Source: Bacteriovoracaceae bacterium
GTDB lineage: Bacteria; Bdellovibrionota; Bacteriovoracia; Bacteriovoracales; Bacteriovoracaceae
DNA: 64,000 nt
Assembly: GCA_017858255.1 (NCBI GenBank)
Contig: JAFMBV010000009.1
Span: 1-64,000, forward strand
Direction of reading: 5' to 3'
Shown here: in pieces, positions 24,428 to 31,978 of the stretch
How positions within the stretch are numbered: position 1 is the first letter of the stretch
Layout: every line of letters starts with the position of its first letter
The notes under the pieces: generated by a model
Seen by the model: the letters and a program-made list of their open reading frames with translations, nothing else
Told to the model about the DNA's origin: nothing
Databases searched by the model: none
Position numbers and translations under genes: made by a program

Positions 24428-25426
24428 TTAACTATTAAATATTCTATTTCTTAAATACTCTTCATATTTAACACCAGAGTTCTCCATCATTAGTGGAAAC
24501 ATTGATATAGGTGTATGACCAGGGAATGTATTGATCTCATTAATAAGTGGGGTATTATCTTCGAGAAGAAAAAAATCAATCCTAGCAAGATCTTTTAAAC
24601 CAAGTCCAATAAAGGCGTTTGATGCCATCTCTGAGATCTTTGCTATTGTCTGGTTATCAATATTTTTAGCTATCGCTCTCGTCTCCGTTTTACTGTCGGA
24701 ATTGTATTTTTCTTTGTAGCTGTAAAAGCTCTCTGGACAATCAATTTCACCAGGAGGCGTAATGATGAGTTCATTTTGGTATTCAAAAGCTGCAACTTCC
24801 AACTCTCTACCAATATTCGTCTTTTCTGCTAAAACAATAGGGCTTAATTCTAAGGCCTTATGTAACTTCTCTTTAATCTGATTCTCTTCGGTAATGTGGT
24901 AGCAACCTACGGAAGATCCTTGATGGGTTGCTTTTAGAAAAATATCCTTTTTATTCTTCTCAAAAAAGTTAAATATTTTTTCTACGCTTGAGTCTGTTGA
25001 GTCTCTAACAAATACATATTCAGTATTTTTGATACCCAGTTTATCGAGCCATAATTTCGTGGAAACTTTATTAAAACAATTGATACTTGCTTCTGGGCCT
25101 GCTCCTAAATAGGGGAGACCCATGAGTTCAAAAACCGCTTGTATTTGGCCATTTTCACCTGGGGGTCCATGAATACAAGGAATAGCATAATCAAGGCTTA
25201 TTGTTTCTTGTGTCTCCCTGTTGAAGACTTCACCGGCTTTTCTTAACTCACACTCTTGATTTATTTCATTTGTTCTTCTTCCATTTTTCTCAATACATAA
25301 ATATATTATCTTAACTTCAGGAATGAGAGAGAGCTTACTTGTTATATATTTGGCCGAGATAAGAGAAATCTCATGTTCTGTTCCTCCACCACCGCAAATG
25401 AGAAGGACATTTTTAGATTGGCCCAT
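24428..25426 (-). CDS. ddl: D-alanine--D-alanine ligase (Ddl-type ATP-grasp)
   Basis: An ATP-grasp ligase of 332 residues. It has the full Ddl motif set: GGGGTEHEISLISA, IHGPPGENGQIQAVFELM, KATHQGSSVG, GRELEVA, SYKEKY, DLARIDFF and the metal-binding NEINTFPGHTPISMFP. The normal product is D-Ala-D-Ala for peptidoglycan. The setting is unusual: it heads an operon of amino-acid-modifying enzymes rather than lying among mur genes, so it could instead ligate another amino acid. The frame opens at 25450, but the ATG at 25426 is preceded by AAGGAAG with a six-base spacer. Confidence 0.88.
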   Translation of the reverse strand: MGQSKNVLLICGGGGTEHEISLISAKYITSKLSLIPEVKIIYLCIEKNGRRTNEINQECELRKAGEVFNRETQETISLDYAIPCIHGPPGENGQIQAVFELMGLPYLGAGPEASINCFNKVSTKLWLDKLGIKNTEYVFVRDSTDSSVEKIFNFFEKNKKDIFLKATHQGSSVGCYHITEENQIKEKLHKALELSPIVLAEKTNIGRELEVAAFEYQNELIITPPGEIDCPESFYSYKEKYNSDSKTETRAIAKNIDNQTIAKISEMASNAFIGLGLKDLARIDFFLLEDNTPLINEINTFPGHTPISMFPLMMENSGVKYEEYLRNRIFNS

Positions 25427-25474
25427 GGTTATCTTCCTTAATAGAAACAAGGCGTGGTATTAACGTGATCAATG

Positions 25475-25491
25475 ATACCAATAATTGGTAT
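25475..25491. promoter_or_regulatory. Perfect 17-bp dyad upstream of the ddl operon
   Basis: ATACCAAT-A-ATTGGTAT forms 8-bp arms around a single base, centred at 25483, 57 bases before the ddl start and after the thrS stop. The octamer GGTATTAA occurs at its right edge (25487-25494) and again at 25456-25463. A one-base loop rules out an RNA hairpin role, so a dimeric repressor or activator site is the natural reading. Confidence 0.55.
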
Positions 25492-25535
25492 TAATCTGCC
25501 ACAAATAACTACCGTTGCCTAAAAGGATTTTGAGG

Positions 25536-27293
25536 TTATTCCCCCTTTCTAAGGGCCTCTGGAATCCTTTCTTTATTAAGCGTATGAAACTTTTCTATAA
25601 GCTCTAAGGTGCTAATCGTTGTGGCGAATTTAGCTCCATACGAGCGAATACTCACACTGTCATTTTCAATCTCTTTGTCACCAATCACTAACATGAATGG
25701 AGCTTTAGATTTTTGAATTTGGCGTGTTTTATAACCCATTGATTCGTTTCTATCATCTACTCTTACGCGGTAGCCCAAGTCGTGAAGTCTTTCATTTAGT
25801 TTTTGGGCATACTCTAGATGGGTTGCATTGTTTACAGGTACAATGATGACCTGTTCTGGTGCTAGCCAGAATGGAAATGCACCCCCGACATGTTCAAGAT
25901 AGACCCCAATAAACCTTTCTAGAGAACCTAGAAGCGCCCTGTGGATTACGACTGGTCTTGATTCACTGCCTTCAGAGTTGGTGTAACTTAAATTAAATCT
26001 TTCAGGTAATTGAAAGTCTAACTGGATTGTACCTAATTGATGATAGCGATTAAGTGCGTCCGATATTTCTACGTCAATTTTTGGGCCATAGAAAGCACCG
26101 TCGCCCTCTTTAATAGAATACTCATATCCGCTGGAATCAAGTGCATGCTTCAGAGCATCTTCTGCTTTGTCCCATGTAGAGTCATCACCAGCTTTCTTTT
26201 CCGGTCTTGTCGAAAGGTTAACTTTTATATTTTTAAAATCAAAATGCTTGTAACAGATGAAAAACATCTCCATAAGCTTTTGAATTTCTTTTTGTATGCC
26301 ATCCATTTCTATAAAGATATGAGCATCATCTTGGCAGAAAGTCCTTACTCTCGTTAGGCCAGCTACAGCTCCCGCTTTTTCATAACGATGAAGACGACCA
26401 AAATCAGCATATCTTAGCGGAAGATCTCTGTAAGAATACTTGTAGTGGGCAAACATAAGCATGTGGCATGGGCAATTCATTGGCTTAACTGCATACTCTT
26501 TCTCATCAATTTTTGAGAAATACATATTTTCTTTGTAATGATCATAGTGGCCAGATGTTTGCCATAGATCTGAGTCTAGAATCTGAGGTGTGATTACTTC
26601 ATCATAGCCGTATTCCCGATAAACTCTTCTCATAAAGTCTACGAGTTCATTATAAACTCTGGCACCTTTAGGCATAAAAAATGGAGATGCAGGAGCTACT
26701 CTTTCGAAGTGAAAAAGTTCTAACTCTTTACCCAGTTTTCTATGGTCACGTTTTTTGGCTTCTTCTAAAAAGTGAAGGTGCTCTTTTAATTCTTTTCTAT
26801 CCTTAAAACAGGCAGCGTAGACTCTTTGTAGCATTTGTCGTTTTTCATCACCACGCCAATAGGCACCTGCCACATGCAATAACTTAAAGGCCATTGGAAT
26901 GTCTGATGTCTTTTCCACGTGGGGTCCACGGCAGAGATCTATGAAATCGCCTTGTTGATAGCAGGATATTTCCTCATTTTCAGGAAAAGAATTAATTAAC
27001 TCTATTTTTAATTCTTGGCCTTCTTTTTTAAAGAAAGTCAGGGCTTCATTTTTTTCTAAAACTTTTTTTTCTATCGGAAGCTTCTCTTTAATGATTTTCT
27101 TCATCTCATTTTCTATATTTTTGAGATCTTCTTCCGTGAGTCTGTGCTCCATTTCGACATCATAATAGAAACCATTCTCTATAACTGGACCTACTCCAAA
27201 CTGAATATTGTTATCCGGCCAAATACGAGAGATGGCCTGGGCCATTAAGTGTGCGCCTGAGTGACGTATAGTGTCTAAGTCAAATGTGGCCAT
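25536..27293 (-). CDS. thrS: Threonyl-tRNA synthetase lacking the TGS domain
   Basis: A class II synthetase that charges tRNA-Thr. The 585 residues begin directly with the editing domain (IRHSGAHLMAQAI, residues 9-21; its HxxxH zinc/editing motif is complete and CRGPHV follows), then the catalytic core (MNCPCHMLMF, RVRTFCQDDAHIF, VVIHRALLGSLERF) and the anticodon-binding domain. The roughly 60-residue N-terminal TGS domain of most bacterial enzymes is absent; an in-frame TAG 18 bases before the ATG excludes a longer protein. GGAG precedes the start. It lies upstream of the ddl operon on the same strand. Confidence 0.94.
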   Translation of the reverse strand: MATFDLDTIRHSGAHLMAQAISRIWPDNNIQFGVGPVIENGFYYDVEMEHRLTEEDLKNIENEMKKIIKEKLPIEKKVLEKNEALTFFKKEGQELKIELINSFPENEEISCYQQGDFIDLCRGPHVEKTSDIPMAFKLLHVAGAYWRGDEKRQMLQRVYAACFKDRKELKEHLHFLEEAKKRDHRKLGKELELFHFERVAPASPFFMPKGARVYNELVDFMRRVYREYGYDEVITPQILDSDLWQTSGHYDHYKENMYFSKIDEKEYAVKPMNCPCHMLMFAHYKYSYRDLPLRYADFGRLHRYEKAGAVAGLTRVRTFCQDDAHIFIEMDGIQKEIQKLMEMFFICYKHFDFKNIKVNLSTRPEKKAGDDSTWDKAEDALKHALDSSGYEYSIKEGDGAFYGPKIDVEISDALNRYHQLGTIQLDFQLPERFNLSYTNSEGSESRPVVIHRALLGSLERFIGVYLEHVGGAFPFWLAPEQVIIVPVNNATHLEYAQKLNERLHDLGYRVRVDDRNESMGYKTRQIQKSKAPFMLVIGDKEIENDSVSIRSYGAKFATTISTLELIEKFHTLNKERIPEALRKGE

Positions 27294-27399
27294 TAGGGCT
27301 CCAAACTAGTGAAATTAGGTTAATTTAACCGTCTAACATATCAATTAAACCGAGCGAAATCAATGTCTTATGGGTTAAATTTTACACTGTATTAGCAAA

Positions 27400-27449
27400 C
27401 TTTTGACCAATTTGCTTTTGACATGGTATGACGTATACGTTGGTCCAAC
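27400..27449. promoter_or_regulatory. Cluster of repeats and dyads upstream of the TPR regulator
   Basis: CTTTTGAC is repeated directly at 27400-27407 and 27415-27422. It is followed by a perfect 10-bp palindrome ACGTATACGT (27431-27440) and an overlapping dyad GTTGG-T-CCAAC (27439-27449). TTGACC at 27403 with TATGAC at 27427 (spacer 18) is a possible promoter. The density of symmetric elements suggests a control region, perhaps for the divergent thrS as well. Confidence 0.4.
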
Positions 27450-27497
27450 AATCAGGTGTTCGGGAGAGGACCTATTTGGGCAAATGGAGACAATCAT

Positions 27498-28778
27498 ATG
27501 AATGAAAATTATGAGGCCATTACAGGTTTAAGTTCATCGAGTGAGAAACCGTGGACGGAGTTAGGTTACCTTGCTGGGGATGACCTTAATATACCTCCAG
27601 ATAAAATCAATCAATATGAAATTGGTAGAGCTTTTTATCAGCTAGGTAAACTCCACTACGACAAGTCTGATCTTGTTAAGGCAGAGAAGAAGTTTATAAA
27701 GGCATATCAATGTACAGAGAGGCCTCGTGATACATTCAGTATTCTTAAAATACTTGGTTTCTTGATCAGAATTGCTTCTGAAAAACTAGAAGATGACAAA
27801 GCAAATACTTATATAAGTGAAGCTGAGGTTATAGTTGAAGAATTAACTTCTATCCTAGGTAGTCTTAACGCAGAATATTTTTATAATGTAGGTACATTAA
27901 AGACATATAAAGGTGATTTTGAAGATGCTCGCATCAATTATGAATTGTCTTACAAGAAGTCAAAAGAAGAAAATGAGCCAGAATTACTTGCTAAGACTTT
28001 ATTAGCATTGGCAGTGAACGGATATAATCTTAAGGATTTTGAAAAATCTTTAGATTATCTTAATCAGTTAAACCAACTTTTAAAAATTATCAAAAAGAAC
28101 TATCTCTCGGGTGCTATGTTTCTATTTTCTGCAAAAGTGTTAACTGAAATGGAAATGTACGACAAGGCCTTAGAGCACTTTAGTTTGGCAAATCAAATCC
28201 TCCAAGAGAAGAAATGTTGGAACCTTTATGGTTATGTTTTACTCGGTAAAGGTATCGTTTATAAGCGCTCTGGTAACTACGATAAAGCACTTGATTACTT
28301 TCTACTCGCCAGAGAATCAATTGATAAAATTACTTTTAGAAGACTTAGCGAAATGATTGAACGTGAAGTCGAAGATGTTAATGATAATTCTGTAGATCTT
28401 TATCTTGATAAGACAAATAGGAAGATTAAAGAAAGGGCCCTAGGGACAATTGACTTCAAACATCGTTTTGTTTTACTTGAAATTCTCTTCCTTTTGGCCA
28501 GAAACACTGGCAGTTATTATGATAAGGAAGAGCTCGCAAAGCAGATTTGGAAAGATGAATATAATCCCTTAATCCATGATAAACTTATTTACACCTCTGT
28601 TAGTAGATTAAGAAAGCTCATTGAGCCAAAGAATGATCGAGGTGATAAGAGAAAGTATATAATTCGTGGAAAAGACGGTTATACTTTTAATCCTCACGCG
28701 AAAATCAGGTTTCACATGGAAAGTAAGGGTGAAAGTCAAAGAACTATTGGGAATATTGAGCTTAGCTCTCCTGTTTAA
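27498..28778 (+). CDS. TPR protein with C-terminal winged-helix DNA-binding domain
   Basis: Residues about 40-320 are TPR-like helical repeats (for example YNVGTLKTYKGDFEDARINYELSYK and YVLLGKGIVYKRSGNYDKALDYF). Residues about 340-410 resemble the OmpR/PhoB-type DNA-binding domain (EILFLLARNTGSYYDKEELAKQIW, then SVSRLRKLIEP ... YIIRGKDGYTF). It is thus probably a transcription regulator whose TPR region senses a peptide or protein, as in SARP or AfsR-like relatives, without an ATPase. The ATG at 27498 has GGAG with an eight-base spacer; the open frame also allows a GTG at 27456. Confidence 0.8.
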   Translation: MNENYEAITGLSSSSEKPWTELGYLAGDDLNIPPDKINQYEIGRAFYQLGKLHYDKSDLVKAEKKFIKAYQCTERPRDTFSILKILGFLIRIASEKLEDDKANTYISEAEVIVEELTSILGSLNAEYFYNVGTLKTYKGDFEDARINYELSYKKSKEENEPELLAKTLLALAVNGYNLKDFEKSLDYLNQLNQLLKIIKKNYLSGAMFLFSAKVLTEMEMYDKALEHFSLANQILQEKKCWNLYGYVLLGKGIVYKRSGNYDKALDYFLLARESIDKITFRRLSEMIEREVEDVNDNSVDLYLDKTNRKIKERALGTIDFKHRFVLLEILFLLARNTGSYYDKEELAKQIWKDEYNPLIHDKLIYTSVSRLRKLIEPKNDRGDKRKYIIRGKDGYTFNPHAKIRFHMESKGESQRTIGNIELSSPV

Positions 28779-29397
28779 TTTTCTATTCGGTTTGAGCTCT
28801 TCTTGGGCCGAAGTAGAATTAAAGACCTCGAAGGTTGATCAAGCCCTTTTTCGTTTATCAGGCCAAGTCTTCTTTCTTTCAGATGTATTGAGCGTCCAGA
28901 GAAACTTTAAGATTTTAAAGTGCTTAGAGAAAAAATCCTATTTAAGTATTTATCTTGATAGATCTATTGATGATTTATTAAAAGTGAAAATTCCTGAAGA
29001 TGCTCCAGGTTTTAATTCATTTAGTCCCTCCAATCTGTTGCCCTATATTGAATTAGAAAAGTTAAAGATTTCTTCTCTAGGTAGAGGTAGGGATCAGTTG
29101 CAGGTTCAAGAACTATTAGGTCTTGGAAAGAAGTGTGGAAAGGTCATTTGGAAGACGCTTCAAACTGGTGAAAAAGCCCTTTTTCTAACAGAGGTTTATC
29201 TTCGTGATCGATTTAAAAAGAATGAAGATTTAGGGGGCTCATTGAAGGAGCTTAAAAATGGTCTCAATGTTAAAGAAAATCATGAAGTTCTATCTTTTAA
29301 AATGTCCCCTCGCTTGAAAAAAAAGTTTAATAAAGTGATGACAGAGGGAATGAACAAAGATGTCAAACAATCCGTAAGACCTGATGAAAGCAATTAA
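28729..29397 (+). CDS. Exported protein of unknown function
   Basis: No family recognised. The protein starts with a signal peptide (KELLGILSLALLFNFLFGLSSSWAE), so it acts in the periplasm or beyond. The mature part is about 195 residues, basic, with two cysteines and no catalytic motif that I can name. The frame is open from 28666, but the GTG at 28729 puts a short basic N-terminus before the hydrophobic core. It overlaps the end of the TPR regulator gene by 50 bases and the next gene by 14, so the three form one operon. Confidence 0.65.
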   Translation: MKVKELLGILSLALLFNFLFGLSSSWAEVELKTSKVDQALFRLSGQVFFLSDVLSVQRNFKILKCLEKKSYLSIYLDRSIDDLLKVKIPEDAPGFNSFSPSNLLPYIELEKLKISSLGRGRDQLQVQELLGLGKKCGKVIWKTLQTGEKALFLTEVYLRDRFKKNEDLGGSLKELKNGLNVKENHEVLSFKMSPRLKKKFNKVMTEGMNKDVKQSVRPDESN

Positions 29398-29833
29398 TAA
29401 AGTTAGTTCTTTAAATAAATCTGAGCTTTCTAAGTTAATTGATTTGGATAAACATTACTTTCCTTACCCCTGGTCTCTGGATAGTTGGAAAACCCTAGAT
29501 TTAAACCACAACTCATTGTTTCTTCTTAAATTTAATGCTGAAATTGTTGGTTTTGGACTTTTCTATGCGGTAGATGGTCTGGATACTGCACACTTGTTAA
29601 AAATTTGCCTTCGACCTGAATTCCGTGGAAAGGGTATGGCCAATACGTTTTTGTTTGAAATGTTGAAGGATATTTCTTCGCATGGTTTTAAAGAGGCCTA
29701 TTTGGAGGTAAATTCTCTAAATCTAGCTGCTATTAATTTATATAATCGTAATGGATTTCAGAAGGTTCACTTCCAGAAAAACTTTTATGGCGCTGGGCAG
29801 CATGCCCTTAAAATGGTTTCTTCATTAATTTAG
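29384..29833 (+). CDS. GNAT acetyltransferase, RimI-like
   Basis: A single GNAT domain of 149 residues. LKICLRPEFRGKGMANTFLFEML contains motif A for acetyl-CoA binding, and EAYLEVNSLNLAAINLYNRNGFQKVHFQKNFY matches the C-terminal RimI signature for N-terminal acetylation of ribosomal protein S18. Other GNAT substrates remain possible. It overlaps the exported protein gene by 14 bases and precedes the rimP leader. Confidence 0.8.
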   Translation: MKAINKVSSLNKSELSKLIDLDKHYFPYPWSLDSWKTLDLNHNSLFLLKFNAEIVGFGLFYAVDGLDTAHLLKICLRPEFRGKGMANTFLFEMLKDISSHGFKEAYLEVNSLNLAAINLYNRNGFQKVHFQKNFYGAGQHALKMVSSLI

Positions 29834-29918
29834 TGTTTTGATTTGGGAGTTGCATAAGGTCGCAATTTTTGATAAAAATACCACGTCTTAAATGACATAA
29901 ATACTCGAATGTAGGTTA

Positions 29919-29949
29919 GGGTGGATATTTGGTTCCGCCCTTTTTTTTT
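29919..29949 (+). terminator. Terminator or attenuator before rimP
   Basis: GGGTGGA (29919-29925) pairs with TCCGCCC (29934-29940, one G-T pair) around an eight-base loop, and nine T residues follow. It lies 22 bases before the rimP start and points toward it. It may end the rimI transcript or attenuate the rimP-nusA-infB operon. Confidence 0.75.
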
Positions 29950-29971
29950 ATATATAGGGGTTTTTTAGTAA

Positions 29972-30526
29972 GTGGACCTTAAACTTGATCGCCAAGGTTT
30001 GGAAAAAAAGTTTTTCGATCTCTGTACGGAGATAGTAAAAAATGAGGGTTTAGATCTCTATGGTCTAGACTATCTTAAGGGGCAGTGCCTCTTGCGACTT
30101 TTTGTCCAAAATCCTGAAACGAAAACAGCACAACTTGAAGATTGCGCCAAGGTAGACCGTGCTCTTACTCCTTTTGTAGAGGAACTAGAGTGGATGCCTG
30201 CAGAGTTAACTTTGGAAGTTTCTAGCCCTGGTGTTTATAGGGATATAAAGGAAGCTTTTTATTTTCAAGATTTAGTCGGTGAGCGTATTGCCCTTGGTCT
30301 CTTTGAAAAACTAAGTGAGAAAGACCTTGTTGTGGATAGTAAGTTATCTAAAAGTGGTAAAAAGTTATTGAATGATAAAAAAGTAACCGTTTATTTGAAT
30401 GAGTTTAGTGAGGAATACCTAGTTGTTTCTCCTGAAAAGAATGACATGACGAGAGTTAAAATAAATATCGGAAATATTAAAAAAGCTAATGTTGAGCCAC
30501 TATGGTCAGACATTAGTGAGAATTAA
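29972..30526 (+). CDS. rimP: Ribosome maturation factor RimP
   Basis: RimP assists early assembly of the 30S subunit. The 184-residue protein has the family signature LTLEVSSPGVYRDI (around residue 82-95) and the typical N-terminal ferredoxin-like half (LFDLCTEIVKNEGLDLYGLDYL-type sequence). It begins at a GTG after GGGG/TTTT-rich leader sequence with no strong Shine-Dalgarno. It is the first gene of the classic rimP-nusA-infB-rbfA-truB operon. Confidence 0.92.
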   Translation: MDLKLDRQGLEKKFFDLCTEIVKNEGLDLYGLDYLKGQCLLRLFVQNPETKTAQLEDCAKVDRALTPFVEELEWMPAELTLEVSSPGVYRDIKEAFYFQDLVGERIALGLFEKLSEKDLVVDSKLSKSGKKLLNDKKVTVYLNEFSEEYLVVSPEKNDMTRVKINIGNIKKANVEPLWSDISEN

Positions 30527-30538
30527 AAGGAAGGGAAT

Positions 30539-31948
30539 ATGAACTTTTCTGAAATTGGAAGAGTGATAGAGGCCTTAGGTAAAGACCGTGGTATTGAAAA
30601 AGATATCGTTGTCAAAGCTATTGAACAGGCATTTCTAGTTACTGCCAGAAAGAAATATGGAATACAAGGGGAATACGAAACTCGTTATAACCCTGAAGAA
30701 GACGAGATAGAGATCTATCAATACAAAAATGTAGTTGATGAGGTTAGAGACAACATCGTTGAAATAAACTTGAATGATGCTCGTCAACTTGATGAAGATG
30801 TTGAGATTGGTGATCAGTTAGGGATTCGTATTGAAAATCCTAATTTTACGAGAGTTGATGTTCAAACGGCTCGTCAGATAATTTTCCAAAAAGTCCGTGA
30901 TGCAGAGAGAGAAATTCTCTTTTCTGAATTCAAGGATAAGGTTGGCGAATTAATTACTGGTATCGCAAGAAGATATGAAAGAGGGAATATTATTGTCGAC
31001 CTTGGTAAAGCGGACGCCGTTTTATCTAGAAGGGAAGTGATTCCTGGTGAAGCTTTTAAAACTGGCGACAGAATACAAGCGTACCTTTCAGATGTTGTCA
31101 TGACGAATAGAGGTCCTGAAATAAGATTAACAAGAACTTCACCAATGTTTCTAGTTAAGCTTTTCGAGATTGAAGTACCTGAAATTCAAGATGGGACAAT
31201 AATCATTAAGTCTGCTGCACGTGAACCAGGGCAGAGGGCAAAAATTGCGGTTATATCTGTTGATAAAGACATTGATCCTGTTGGTGCCTGTGTCGGTATG
31301 AAAGGTAGTCGAGTCCAAAACGTAGTCAATGAACTCCAAGGTGAGAAAATTGATATTGTTAAGTGGTCAGACGACTTAGATACCTTTGCACGCTCAGCTT
31401 TGGCTCCTGCTGATATTGGTAATATAATGATTGATCACGAAGCGAAGCAACTTGATGTTGTTGTCGAAGAGGATCAACTCTCTCTTGCAATTGGTAGAAG
31501 AGGTCAAAATGTTCGTCTTGCGGCCATGCTTTCAGGCTATAAAGTTAACATTATTTCCAAGTCTAAGTTACAAGAGAAAATTAATAAGTCTGTTCAGAAT
31601 CTATTGCAAGTTGACGGCATAACAGAATCAACAGCACAGGTTCTTGTACAAACTGGTGTTACAGCTATTGGTGATATTAGTGTCATGGAAGCTACTCAAT
31701 TGGCTGAGATGCTAGAAATTGAAGAAGCTGCGGCACAAGTGATTATTGATAGTACTCTTAAGGCCATTGAGTCTGATGAGATAATTCTCCAACCAGAAGA
31801 GGAAGAAGAGCTGGTTTCAGCTTCTGCGACTCCTCAATATGTTGGAATTCTTACTCAGGATGAAGGTCTTGACGAAAATGACCCAGATAAGTTTAGTGAT
31901 GCAGAAAGACGTCTTAGAGAAGAGCTTGCTGCATTTAAATTGAAATAA
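30539..31948 (+). CDS. nusA: Transcription termination/antitermination factor NusA
   Basis: NusA binds RNA polymerase and nascent RNA, affecting pausing, termination and rRNA antitermination. The 469 residues include the N-terminal RNAP-binding domain (residues 1-130), S1 domain (VGELITGIARRYERGNIIVDL), KH1 and KH2 (DPVGACVGMKGSRVQNVVNEL; LSLAIGRRGQNVRLAAML) and a C-terminal helix-hairpin-helix/acidic-repeat-like region. AAGGAAGGG lies a few bases upstream of the ATG. Confidence 0.97.
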   Translation: MNFSEIGRVIEALGKDRGIEKDIVVKAIEQAFLVTARKKYGIQGEYETRYNPEEDEIEIYQYKNVVDEVRDNIVEINLNDARQLDEDVEIGDQLGIRIENPNFTRVDVQTARQIIFQKVRDAEREILFSEFKDKVGELITGIARRYERGNIIVDLGKADAVLSRREVIPGEAFKTGDRIQAYLSDVVMTNRGPEIRLTRTSPMFLVKLFEIEVPEIQDGTIIIKSAAREPGQRAKIAVISVDKDIDPVGACVGMKGSRVQNVVNELQGEKIDIVKWSDDLDTFARSALAPADIGNIMIDHEAKQLDVVVEEDQLSLAIGRRGQNVRLAAMLSGYKVNIISKSKLQEKINKSVQNLLQVDGITESTAQVLVQTGVTAIGDISVMEATQLAEMLEIEEAAAQVIIDSTLKAIESDEIILQPEEEEELVSASATPQYVGILTQDEGLDENDPDKFSDAERRLREELAAFKLK

Positions 31949-31978
31949 TTTGTTTAATGATTTAATAAGAGGTTATTG

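Noticed and set aside
27294-27450. T-box riboswitch upstream of thrS
   Set aside because: No specifier loop, antiterminator or T-box motif is visible on the minus strand, and no terminator precedes thrS.
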